A stretch of 64,000 bases of DNA, taken from the NCBI RefSeq assembly GCF_003724155.1, contig NZ_RJJQ01000011.1, positions 142,243 to 206,242 of the forward strand, in the 5' to 3' direction. Source of the DNA: Flexivirga caeni (GTDB lineage Bacteria > Actinomycetota > Actinomycetes > Actinomycetales > Dermatophilaceae). Under the pieces are notes generated by a model, which saw only the letters and a list, made by a program, of their open reading frames with translations, searched no databases and had not been told where the DNA came from. Each line of letters starts with the position of its first letter. The stretch's first letter is position 1. Made by a program: the position numbers and the translations under genes. Shown here in pieces: positions 1 through 7,811 of the stretch.

Positions 1-59
1 GTGACGCCCACGGCATACATCGTGCGGCGCAGCCGTCGCCCGAAGTCGCGAGGCCGCAT
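1..59 (-). CDS. 5' end of an unidentified gene running off the left edge
   Basis: Reading leftward from an ATG at 59 gives an open frame of about 19 codons that reaches the window edge. It begins M-R-P-R-D-F-G-R-R-L-R-R. The frame is also open upstream to a GTG at 110, so the true start could be there, overlapping the divergent gene that begins at 99. Too little is present to name a family. The call rests only on frame openness and a divergent arrangement with the next gene, so it could be chance. Confidence 0.3.
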   Translation of the reverse strand, partial: MRPRDFGRRLRRTMYAVGV

Positions 60-98
60 GTCACCCGGCCAGGCTTCGGGGCGGACGAAGATCAGCCC

Positions 99-1037
99 AT
101 GAGTTCGCACCAGCACGCGCGGGGGCAGCGGATCGGGTTCGCGCAGGCGCCGGTCGAGGTGCGCCAGTGGGTCCGTGGGCGGCTGGGCGACCCGATCGCC
201 GACGTGATCGACTGCACCGGCGGTATGTCGCCCGGGCCCGCAGCGCGTCTGCGATCTGATTCCGGCACAAGGGTTTTCGCGAAGGCGTGCGGCCCCGAAC
301 TCAATCCGGACACGCCGGGGCTGATCCGCTCGGAGGGACGCTTGCTCGCCGGCCTGCCCGAGCACCCGTGCCTGCCGCGGCTGCTTGATCTGTATGACGA
401 TGGCCGCTGGGTTGCGCTGTTGCTCGAAGACCTGCCCGGCGAGCTTCCCGGGGTGCCGTGGTCGGCTGATGACCTGCGCCGAGCCAGCGGGGTGGTCGCG
501 AAGGTGCGGCGTGTGCTCGATGACGTCAGCGCCGGTTGGCTGCCTTCGGCCCGGGGGCACGCGCCGCTCTTCACCGACGCCTGGAAGTTGCTCGGCGAAC
601 GCCTCGGCCAGGTCGATCCGTGGTGGGCGAAGCATCACGATCAGCTGGCTGCGCACGCCGAGCGGGCAGCGACACTCATCGACGGAGAGTCGGTGCTGCA
701 CTGGGACGTGCGTGCCGACAACCTGATCTTCGCGCCCGGTCGCGACGTGCTGATCGACTGGGGCCAGGCGCGCCGCGGTGCTCCGTGGCTGGACCACGCG
801 CTCCTGGCCACGGACTGCGCCATGAGTGGCAGCGTGGTGTCAGCGATGGACTTCTTCGCGTTCGAACCCGCACTGGCGGAACGTGATCCGGCCGACCTGG
901 TCTCGCTGATGGCTGCGGCCGCGATGACCTTTGCCGCGCGGATGTCCGACCCGGCACCTCCCGGACTACCGACGATGCCGGCCACCCGCGCGCGCTGGGC
1001 GGAGAACCTGCGCCGCGAGCTGGCCGAACTCCTCTGA
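99..1037 (+). CDS. aminoglycoside phosphotransferase/choline kinase-like protein (APH family)
   Basis: 312 aa, predicted cytoplasmic. The kinase-like catalytic loop is visible as HWDVRADNL, with H201, D203 and N208. It is followed by the metal-binding segment DVLIDWG (D220), the equivalent of the DFG motif. APH-fold enzymes phosphorylate small hydroxylated substrates using ATP or GTP; the substrate here cannot be read from sequence, and most such chromosomal genes are not resistance genes. The ATG at 99 has only a weak purine stretch upstream. The gene stands alone; the convergent neighbour is the response regulator at 1136. A second, unrelated-looking APH gene lies at 24856-25833. Confidence 0.8.
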   Translation: MSSHQHARGQRIGFAQAPVEVRQWVRGRLGDPIADVIDCTGGMSPGPAARLRSDSGTRVFAKACGPELNPDTPGLIRSEGRLLAGLPEHPCLPRLLDLYDDGRWVALLLEDLPGELPGVPWSADDLRRASGVVAKVRRVLDDVSAGWLPSARGHAPLFTDAWKLLGERLGQVDPWWAKHHDQLAAHAERAATLIDGESVLHWDVRADNLIFAPGRDVLIDWGQARRGAPWLDHALLATDCAMSGSVVSAMDFFAFEPALAERDPADLVSLMAAAAMTFAARMSDPAPPGLPTMPATRARWAENLRRELAELL

Positions 1038-1135
1038 TCGTCCAGGGGAACGTGCCGAGTGGGCAGCAGATGCTGCGAGCCGACCGTGCTGGCGACAAGT
1101 GCTGTACTTTCGGTGGGCTCTCGGCGGCCGAAGGC

Positions 1136-1801
1136 TCAGACCAGGTCCAGTTCGAGCGCGCGAAGCACGGCGCGCGTGCGGTCGCGGACGCCGAGCTTGG
1201 CCAGCACCGTCGAGACGTGGTTCTTGACCGTGCCGGGCGCGAGGTGGAGGGCGGACGCGATCTCCTTGTTGGAGAAGCCGCCGACCAGCATGCGCAGGAC
1301 CTCGCGTTCGCGCACGGTCAGCTCGACATGCACCGGAAGATCGGCGGGTTCGGATGCAGCAGAGGAAGATTCGCTCATCCGCTGGAGCAGTCGCTGCGTG
1401 ACGGATGACGACACGATCGACCCGCCGCCCGCGACGGTCTCGACGGCGGCGATCAGGTCCTCGAGCGACACGTCCTTGAGCAGGTAGCCGCGGGCGCCCG
1501 CCCGCAGTGACTCCAGCACCTGCTCGTCGTCCTGGAACGTCGTCAGCACCAGACACGGCGGTGGGTCGTCGTGCCGGCCCAGCTCGCGCAGCACTGCGAT
1601 GCCGTCCAGCACCGGCATCCGCAAGTCGAGAAGTATGACGTCGGGCCGCTCAACCGCGAGCATTTCCAGAGCTTCCCGGCCATCCGCCGCCGCGCCGACA
1701 ACCTGCACTCGCCCGCTGAGCTGCAACAGGCCGACGATGCCGTCGCGCACGATCGTCTGGTCGTCCACCACGAGGACGCGGATCGAGGGTGCCACCGTCA
1801 T
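1136..1801 (-). CDS. NarL/LuxR-family response regulator
   Basis: 221 aa with the usual two domains: an N-terminal receiver (residues 5-120; phospho-acceptor D59 in VILLDLRMP, acidic pair DD at 13-14) and a C-terminal LuxR-type helix-turn-helix (about 155-215, containing TVREREVLRMLVGG and GTVKNHVS). It overlaps the upstream histidine kinase by 4 bp, so the pair is one transcription and translation unit. The divergent ABC exporter at 3075-4789 is the likely target, as in many LiaRS- or DesKR-like modules; that link is inferred from position only. Confidence 0.92.
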   Translation of the reverse strand: MTVAPSIRVLVVDDQTIVRDGIVGLLQLSGRVQVVGAAADGREALEMLAVERPDVILLDLRMPVLDGIAVLRELGRHDDPPPCLVLTTFQDDEQVLESLRAGARGYLLKDVSLEDLIAAVETVAGGGSIVSSSVTQRLLQRMSESSSAASEPADLPVHVELTVREREVLRMLVGGFSNKEIASALHLAPGTVKNHVSTVLAKLGVRDRTRAVLRALELDLV

Positions 1802-2964
1802 ACGTGCTCCTGCACCATGGCGCCCCCGACGGCCGACGGGGCCTCCAGCGGCGCGGACGCCTGCACCACGAACCCGCCGTTCGGCATACCGTGCCAGACA
1901 ACCGATCCGCCAAGGGCCTCGAATCGCTCTCGCATGCCGCGCAATCCGTTCCCTTCTACCGCTGTGGTGGTGCCGACGCCGTTGTCGCGCACCACGACCG
2001 AGAAGCTACCGTCGCAGTCCTCCAGGGTCACCCACGCCCGAGTCGCCGCACCGTGCCGTGCCGCATTGGTCAGTGCCTCCTGAGCCAGACGCACGGTTGC
2101 GTGCCGCACGTCCTCCGGCAGCCGTTCGGCGAGGTCGAGGTCGGTGAGGTGCACGTCGAGTCCCGGCCAGGTGTGCCCCAACTCGCCGAGGGAGGCCGGG
2201 GTCGCGGGCCCTTCGCGCAACTCGCTCACGACGTTGCGCACCTGTCCGAGCAGCTCCTTGCCCGCCCGCTGCGCGTTCTCCAGGTATGGCGCGCCCTGCT
2301 CGGGCGGGAGATGGCGCGCCGTTTCCAGCGTCAGCGTGAGACCGGCGAGCCGGTGGCCGACGACGTCGTGCAGTTCCCGGGCGATCCGCAGCCGCTCTTC
2401 GGTCGCGCTCTGGGTGCGCAACTGCGCTTGCGCTTCTCGCAGAGCGTGATTGGCGCGTTCTGCGTCCTGGCGTGCTCGCTCGGCGGCAGCGACCTGGGTG
2501 GTCGTCACGAGCGCGAAGCACTCGACGAGCAGCGTCAGCGACGCGTTCAGCACGAGATTCGATGTCGCCCCGTGGGCAACGGCGAAAGCGAGCGCGGTGT
2601 TCAGCGGCAGCAATAGCACGATAGTCAGGATCGAGACTCGGATCGGAACGAAATTCGCCCAGAACGCGGTGGCGAACGCGAGCAGCATGATGCCGAAGCC
2701 GTAGATCGAGCCGAGGGCCGCGGCGACGTAGCAGCCGACGACGAGCGCACCGGCAATGGTCCAGGTCCGCGGGTTACGCGGGAAGGCGATCGGCGTCCCC
2801 GCGATCAGCGTGAAGAGCCCGCCGACGAGCGCGATGCACACCCAGTAGACGACTCGCAGCGGGTCCGGCAGGTCGGGCAGCCCGCCCAGGAAGAGCGGCG
2901 CCACCGCGAAGATCGCAATGGCGATCAGCCCATTGAGGAACTGCAACCGATCGACCATCCGCAT
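1798..2964 (-). CDS. sensor histidine kinase (HisKA_3/HATPase_c)
   Basis: 388 aa. About five hydrophobic segments occupy residues 5-160 with very short loops, so there is no large sensory domain outside the membrane. The dimerisation/phospho-acceptor helix follows (RELHDVVGHRLAGL, H199), then a HATPase_c domain with N-box EALTNAARHG and G-box NGVGTTT/GNGLRGM. This is the NarL-type (HisKA_3) kinase class that pairs with the response regulator whose gene overlaps its 3' end. The family often senses membrane stress or lipid state and controls a neighbouring ABC exporter, here the divergent one. The signal itself is unknown. Confidence 0.92.
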   Translation of the reverse strand: MRMVDRLQFLNGLIAIAIFAVAPLFLGGLPDLPDPLRVVYWVCIALVGGLFTLIAGTPIAFPRNPRTWTIAGALVVGCYVAAALGSIYGFGIMLLAFATAFWANFVPIRVSILTIVLLLPLNTALAFAVAHGATSNLVLNASLTLLVECFALVTTTQVAAAERARQDAERANHALREAQAQLRTQSATEERLRIARELHDVVGHRLAGLTLTLETARHLPPEQGAPYLENAQRAGKELLGQVRNVVSELREGPATPASLGELGHTWPGLDVHLTDLDLAERLPEDVRHATVRLAQEALTNAARHGAATRAWVTLEDCDGSFSVVVRDNGVGTTTAVEGNGLRGMRERFEALGGSVVWHGMPNGGFVVQASAPLEAPSAVGGAMVQEHV

Positions 2965-3074
2965 TCCTCGACCCTAGAACCCCACGAGCCGCAGCGCCCG
3001 TGCCGAAGGTCATGGGCGGAAAGGGTGGCCGTTGGCACTGCTGCGATCGCCCCCGCACCGGCAGGGTCGAGCAC

Positions 3075-3965
3075 ATGAAACCCATGGCAGTCTTGTGCGG
3101 CGTCAGCCGCTGTTTTCGCGGCACCACGGCGGTCGACTCGGTCGACCTCGTGCTGCGTCCTGGTGAGATCGTCGCGCTGCTCGGGCCGAACGGCGCTGGG
3201 AAGTCGACATTGTTCGACATGCTGCTCGGCCTGCGGAACCCGAGCGCCGGAACGGTCAGCGTCTTCGGTATGCCGCCGACGGCGCGCCGGGCCAGAGCCC
3301 GCATGGGCGCGATGCTGCAGGACACCACCGGACCGGCCGGGTTGACCGTCGGGGAGACCGTGCGTCTCACCCAACGGCTCTACCCGCGGGTCGCTCCGGC
3401 CGGGGAGCTGCTCAGGACCGTCGACCTCGATGGGTTGACCGGCCGCCGGGTGGGCGAGCTGTCCGGCGGTGAGCGGCAACGACTTTCGCTTGCCCTCGCG
3501 CTCACCGGGAGGCCGGACCTGCTGGTCCTGGACGAACCGACCGCGGCGCTCGACGTGGCGGGCCGGCGCCGTCTGTTGCGAGCGATCCGCCGACTCGCAG
3601 CTCAGGACCGGTCGATCCTGCTGGCCACCCACGACCTGCGCGAGGCGCAGGAGGTCGCCGACCGGGTCGTGGTGCTGCACCACGGACGCAAGATCGCGGA
3701 CGGCACGACGGCGGAAATCGTCGGCGCCGTCGGCGTGCGGCGCGTGCAGCTGCGTGCCGCGATCCGTGGGGAAGAGCTCGCGAATCATGGTGGTGTCCGC
3801 AGCGTTTCGCGCACCCCGGACGGCCGCTTCGACCTGTTGACCACCGACCCGGAGGGACTGCTCCGGACGCTTGTCACGGCCGGTCACCGGATTGCCGATC
3901 TCACCGTCGTCGACGCGGACCTGGAGTCCGCGTTCGTCGCACTCACCGGGGAGGAAGCGGCATGA
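3075..3965 (+). CDS. ABC transporter ATP-binding protein (ABC-2 exporter)
   Basis: 296 aa from the ATG at 3075 (MKPMAVLCG). The frame is open further upstream, but those residues look non-coding; an ATG three codons further in is also possible. Walker A GPNGAGKST is at 37-45, signature LSGGE at 129-133 and Walker B LVLDEP with D153/E154. The C-terminal 70 residues resemble the extra domain of DrrA/NatA-type exporters. It overlaps the permease gene by 4 bp (ATGA). The pair forms an exporter of unknown cargo, probably controlled by the divergent two-component system. Confidence 0.92.
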   Translation: MKPMAVLCGVSRCFRGTTAVDSVDLVLRPGEIVALLGPNGAGKSTLFDMLLGLRNPSAGTVSVFGMPPTARRARARMGAMLQDTTGPAGLTVGETVRLTQRLYPRVAPAGELLRTVDLDGLTGRRVGELSGGERQRLSLALALTGRPDLLVLDEPTAALDVAGRRRLLRAIRRLAAQDRSILLATHDLREAQEVADRVVVLHHGRKIADGTTAEIVGAVGVRRVQLRAAIRGEELANHGGVRSVSRTPDGRFDLLTTDPEGLLRTLVTAGHRIADLTVVDADLESAFVALTGEEAA

Positions 3966-4789
3966 TCGAGTCGGTGCCACCAGCTCCCAGGGCCCGTATG
4001 CCGTGGGGAGGTACTGCAGCGGTCGCGATCTTCTGCGCCGAGTGGCGCAGCGGCTTCCGTAGCGGGTGGTTCGTCGCACTAGTGACCATGCCGATGGTGC
4101 TGTTCGTGCTCTTCGGCGCGACCGTGCATGGTCATCTCCGAGGTGGCCTCCCCGTCGCCGCGATGCTGATGGTTTCGTTCACATGCTTCGGTGTGGTCAA
4201 CCAGGCGATCTTTGCTGTCGGCGTCGCCGCCGCGGAGCAACGCGGATCGGGCTGGCTGCGCCGGCTGCGAGTCTCGGCGATGCCGATGTGGTCGTTCTTC
4301 GGCGGCAAGGTGCTGCTCGGATTCGCCGCTGCCACAGTGGTGCTCGCCGGGAACGCGGTGCTCGCCAGATGCGTCGGCGTCGGCCTGCCGCTCGGGCACT
4401 TGCTGCGACTGTGGGTGGTCGTACTCTTCGGGGTCGTGTGCCTGGCGCCGTTCGGATTCGCCCTCGCCTACTGGGTGCGACCGGGCGCGGCCGGTGTCAT
4501 CGGGAACCTGGTCTTCCTGCCGCTGTCCTACACCTCCGGGTTCATGACACCGGTGAGCGGACTGCCCGCTCCGGTCGCGGCGCTGTCGCCATACCTGCCG
4601 ACACTGCACTGGGGCAATCTTGCGTGGGCAGCGATCGCCACCCAGGGGCAGGCGGCCGACTTCGGGGTCCGGTCGCCCGGGCATCCCTGGCAGGACGTGG
4701 CGATCGTGCTGGCCTGGGCGCTCGCAGCCGCGGTCCTGGCGACACTCGGGTGGCGCCGGGACCGGGACCGCGACCGGATCCGCGGGTGA
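3962..4789 (+). CDS. ABC-2 type transporter permease
   Basis: 275 aa with about six hydrophobic helices (near 35-55, 62-85, 112-135, 142-165, 172-195 and a last one at 245-265). This layout and length fit ABC-2 permeases of the DrrB/NatB/YadH type. The start ATG lies inside the ATGA overlap with the ATPase gene, which implies translational coupling. The stop is only two bases from the convergent stop of the aldehyde dehydrogenase gene, leaving no room for a separate intergenic terminator. The substrate is unknown. Confidence 0.9.
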   Translation: MIESVPPAPRARMPWGGTAAVAIFCAEWRSGFRSGWFVALVTMPMVLFVLFGATVHGHLRGGLPVAAMLMVSFTCFGVVNQAIFAVGVAAAEQRGSGWLRRLRVSAMPMWSFFGGKVLLGFAAATVVLAGNAVLARCVGVGLPLGHLLRLWVVVLFGVVCLAPFGFALAYWVRPGAAGVIGNLVFLPLSYTSGFMTPVSGLPAPVAALSPYLPTLHWGNLAWAAIATQGQAADFGVRSPGHPWQDVAIVLAWALAAAVLATLGWRRDRDRDRIRG

Positions 4790-4791
4790 GT

Positions 4792-6255
4792 TCAGGCGCC
4801 GAAAATTGTCCGATGCCAGGGCTTTTCGGCGACTCCGGTGATGTCGTGCATGACGTGCTTGACGACGGTGTATTCCTCGAACGAATACTGGCTCATGTCC
4901 TTGCCGTAGCCCGATTGCTTGTAGCCGCCGTGCGGCATTTCGCTGAGGATCGGGATGTGATCGTTGACCCAGACGGCGCCGGCGCGGATCTCCCGTGTGG
5001 CCCTCCCGGCCCGGTAGACGTCGCGGGTCCAGGCGGACGCGGCGAGCCCGTATGGCGTGTCGTTTGCCAGCCGGATGCCTTCGTCGTCGCTGTCGAAGGG
5101 CAGTGCGACGAGTACCGGACCGAAGACCTCGCGCTGGACGATCTCGCTGTCCTGCGCCGCGCCGGTGATCAGCGTCGGCGGGTAGTAGAAGCCGGGACCC
5201 TCCGGCACCGAGCCACCGCTGACCGCCGTCGCGCCGGCGGCGACCGCGCGTTGCGTCATACCGGCGACATGGTCGCGTTGCCGGGCGCTGATCAGCGGGC
5301 CCTGGTCGGTGGCCGGGTCGCCGGTCGGTCCGAGACGCACCGTGCGCATCAGGTCCGCGACGCCGCTCACGAACGCGTCATAGAGCGGCCGCTGCACGTA
5401 AGCGCGGGTCGCGGCGGTGCAGTCCTGCCCGGTGTTGATCAGCGACGCGGCCACGGCGCCGTGGATCGCGGCGTCGAGATCGGCGTCGTCGAAGACGACG
5501 AAGGGTGCCTTGCCGCCGAGCTCGAGGTGGGTGCGCTTCGCGGCGCCCGCCGCCCGTGCCGCGATCTGCTGGCCGACGGCCGTGGAGCCGGTGAAGGACA
5601 CCATCGCGACGTCCGGATGCTCGATGAGCGGTGTGCCCGCATCGAGGCCGGTGCCGGTGAGCACGTTGATGACTCCGGCGGGAATGCCTGCGGCCCGGGC
5701 GGTTTCGGCAAACAGCAGGCTGGTCAGCGGGGTCAGCTCCGACGGTTTGAGCACGATGGTGTTGCCCGCGGCGACGGCCGGCAGGATCTTCCACGCCGCC
5801 ATCTGCAGTGGATAGTTCCACGGGGCGATGGAGCCGACCACACCGATCGGCTCGCGGCGGATGCTGCTGGTGTGGCCGGCGGAGTATTCACCGGTCGCGA
5901 GGCCGGGCAGGTGGCGGGCCGCCCCTGCGAAGAACGCGACGTTGTCGATCGTGCCCGGCACGTCGAACTCGCGCGCCAGCCGGATCGGCTTGCCGGCCTG
6001 CGCGCTCTCCTGCTGCGCGAAATCTTCCGCGCGTTCGGCGAGCAGCGCGGCCCAGGCGGTCAGCACGGTGGACCGTTCGGCCGGGGTCGCGGCGGACCAC
6101 GCAGGGAAGGCGCGCGTCGCCGCGTGCACGGCGGCGTCCACGTCGGCCGAGGAGGCGAGATCGAGCTGCTCGATCACCTCTTCGGTGGCCGGGTTGATGA
6201 GGGGCATGGTGCCGCCGGTGCCGGCGACACGCCTGCCGTCGATGAATTGAAACAT
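4792..6255 (-). CDS. gamma-aminobutyraldehyde dehydrogenase (aldehyde dehydrogenase family)
   Basis: 487 aa from the ATG at 6255 (MFQFIDGRR), chosen because GAGG lies 6 bases upstream. A longer frame begins at 6291 without a comparable site. NAD(P)-dependent aldehyde oxidation is indicated by catalytic C279 in NTGQDCTAATR and general base E245 in LELGGKAP. The N terminus (INPATEEVI) and C terminus (GYKQSGYGKDMSQYS) resemble aminobutyraldehyde/betaine-type enzymes, which oxidise 4-aminobutanal from putrescine to GABA. The substrate assignment is inferred from these segments and from the adjacent amine-catabolic genes. A 156-bp gap separates it from the MocR gene, so it has its own promoter or is read through. 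Confidence 0.85.
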   Translation of the reverse strand: MFQFIDGRRVAGTGGTMPLINPATEEVIEQLDLASSADVDAAVHAATRAFPAWSAATPAERSTVLTAWAALLAERAEDFAQQESAQAGKPIRLAREFDVPGTIDNVAFFAGAARHLPGLATGEYSAGHTSSIRREPIGVVGSIAPWNYPLQMAAWKILPAVAAGNTIVLKPSELTPLTSLLFAETARAAGIPAGVINVLTGTGLDAGTPLIEHPDVAMVSFTGSTAVGQQIAARAAGAAKRTHLELGGKAPFVVFDDADLDAAIHGAVAASLINTGQDCTAATRAYVQRPLYDAFVSGVADLMRTVRLGPTGDPATDQGPLISARQRDHVAGMTQRAVAAGATAVSGGSVPEGPGFYYPPTLITGAAQDSEIVQREVFGPVLVALPFDSDDEGIRLANDTPYGLAASAWTRDVYRAGRATREIRAGAVWVNDHIPILSEMPHGGYKQSGYGKDMSQYSFEEYTVVKHVMHDITGVAEKPWHRTIFGA

Positions 6256-6411
6256 GGTGAACCTCGTTCGCAGCTTGTTCTGAACAGACACAGGAGGCTT
6301 GAGATGCGTTGGGGTTGCAGGGAGCTTGCGACCGCAACGTCAACGCAGAATAAGCCTCAGGACCTTCGCCGTCGGTATGACGGCCGGATGCTCGACGTGC
6401 CGGTGTTTGCG

Positions 6412-7752
6412 TCACCGGCTTATCAGTCCTCCTGCGGTTGCGGCCGCGACCAGCGCGCGCGCCACGTCCTCGCGTCGTTCGGAGACGAGGCCGACGGTCA
6501 CCCGGATGTGCTGCGGAGCTGCCGGGGCGTCCAGCTGGAACGGTGAGCCCGGGGCCGCACCGATGCCGCCGGCTGCCAGACTCTGCAGCGCAGCGACCTC
6601 GTCGAGCACCGGCACCCAGAGATTGATGCCGTCATCCCCGCCGACCGCTACTCCGGCGGATCGGAGCGACTCGACGAGGTGCCGGCGTCGCTCGGCATAC
6701 GTGTCGCGTGCTGCCGCGACCTCGTGCTGGCTCGTGGGCGAGGTCAGCAGGCCGAGCAGCAGCCGCTGCAGCAGCCGGCTGGTCCAGCCCTGGCCGAGTT
6801 GCCGTTGGCGTTCGAGCGCGACGATCCACCGTGCCGGTCCGCCGACCGCCGCGATCCGCAGGTCGGGCCCGTACGCCTTGGAGAAGCTGCGCAGATGCAG
6901 CACCTGGCCGGGAAGGTGCGTGCCGAGGCTGATGGCCGCGCCGGCCGCGATGCCGTCGAGCGAGTCGTCCTCGATGACGGTGACCGCAGTGCCGGAGAGG
7001 ACGTATGCCAACTCGGCGGCGCGAGCGGCAGTGAGGGAGACACCCGTCGGGTTCTGCCCGCGCGGCTGGTAGATGAAGATCGACGCACCCGCGTCCACTG
7101 CTGTCGCGAGCTGTCCTGGCAACGGCCCGTGCGTATCGAAACCGACTGGTATCGGCTGCATTCCACCCTGGTCGAGCAGGTCCAGGAATGGCGGGAACGC
7201 CGGGTTCTCCACGGCGACCCGTGCGCCGTAACTGCCCAGCAACCGCAGGATCGACTCAAGCCCATCGGTCGCCCCGTCGACGATCGTGAGCCGCTCGGGG
7301 GAGTAGGACCAGGTGGAGCGAATGCAGTCGGCGAGCTCGGGCACGACCGGGTCGTCGAGGTAGCTGTGCGGTGCGGGTGCCTCGCCCATGGCCCGCACTC
7401 CTGCGGCCAGCGACGGCAGCAGGTGCGGGTCGGGCACTCCGGTCGACAGGTCGAGGGCGAATTGCACCGGACTGCCGATCGCATGCTGGTAGCGGCGTCC
7501 GGCCAGACCGCCACGCGGCTCGGCGATGAACGACCCGCGCCGCCCGTCGGTCCGGATGGTTCCTGCCCGGCGCAACGCTGCCCAGGCCGAGCTGACGGTG
7601 GTGGGGGACAGTGCGAGCTGGTCGGCGACCTGCCGGATAGGCGGCAATTTCGTTCCGGCAGTGAGTGATCCGGCGGCGACCGCGCGACCCACTGCATCAG
7701 CGAGCCCACGCGACGTCGGCTCGCTGAGCTGGGCGGCGATCAGCTGGATCAT
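6412..7752 (-). CDS. MocR-type regulator: GntR helix-turn-helix fused to class I aminotransferase-like domain
   Basis: 446 aa. The N-terminal winged helix (about 10-75, with PPIRQVADQLALSPTTVSSAW) is GntR-like. The rest is a fold-type I PLP domain with the Schiff-base lysine at K292 in LRSFSKAYGP and YQPRGQNPTG as substrate/PLP loop. MocR proteins use PLP or an amino compound as effector to control nearby amine or vitamin B6 genes. It is divergent from the semialdehyde dehydrogenase/aminotransferase/oxidoreductase operon and most likely controls it, and perhaps the downstream aldehyde dehydrogenase. No ribosome-binding site precedes the ATG; the mRNA is probably leaderless. Confidence 0.88.
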   Translation of the reverse strand: MIQLIAAQLSEPTSRGLADAVGRAVAAGSLTAGTKLPPIRQVADQLALSPTTVSSAWAALRRAGTIRTDGRRGSFIAEPRGGLAGRRYQHAIGSPVQFALDLSTGVPDPHLLPSLAAGVRAMGEAPAPHSYLDDPVVPELADCIRSTWSYSPERLTIVDGATDGLESILRLLGSYGARVAVENPAFPPFLDLLDQGGMQPIPVGFDTHGPLPGQLATAVDAGASIFIYQPRGQNPTGVSLTAARAAELAYVLSGTAVTVIEDDSLDGIAAGAAISLGTHLPGQVLHLRSFSKAYGPDLRIAAVGGPARWIVALERQRQLGQGWTSRLLQRLLLGLLTSPTSQHEVAAARDTYAERRRHLVESLRSAGVAVGGDDGINLWVPVLDEVAALQSLAAGGIGAAPGSPFQLDAPAAPQHIRVTVGLVSERREDVARALVAAATAGGLISR

Positions 7753-7811
7753 TTTTGTGACATTACATAATACCTATTGTGTGGGCAAGTCATGTCACGT
7801 AATCTGGCTGC
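7753..7811. promoter_or_regulatory. divergent leaderless promoters with a shared dyad operator
   Basis: Rightward: TTGTGT at 7777-7782, a 17-bp spacer, TAATCT at 7800-7805, then ATG six bases later. Leftward: TTGCCC (7788-7783), a 17-bp spacer, TAATGT (7765-7760), then ATG seven bases later. Both transcripts would start at or next to the start codon. The arms TGTGACAT (7756-7763) and ATGTCACG (7792-7799) form an inverted repeat that sits on both -10 regions, the expected place for a MocR operator. Promoter and operator calls are inferred from spacing and symmetry. Confidence 0.55.

Noticed and set aside
99..1037. Antibiotic-resistance role for the APH-type genes
   Set aside because: The catalytic loop shows only the fold. 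No mobile context or close match to a known resistance enzyme can be claimed from sequence alone.
1798..2616. plus-strand frames over the histidine kinase
   Set aside because: Shadows of the minus-strand kinase, whose H-, N- and G-boxes are all in place.
4066..6546. 826-codon open frame on the plus strand
   Set aside because: It runs antisense to the well-supported aldehyde dehydrogenase gene and through the permease gene in another frame. Its composition (Arg, Gly, Ala) is that of a high-GC shadow frame.
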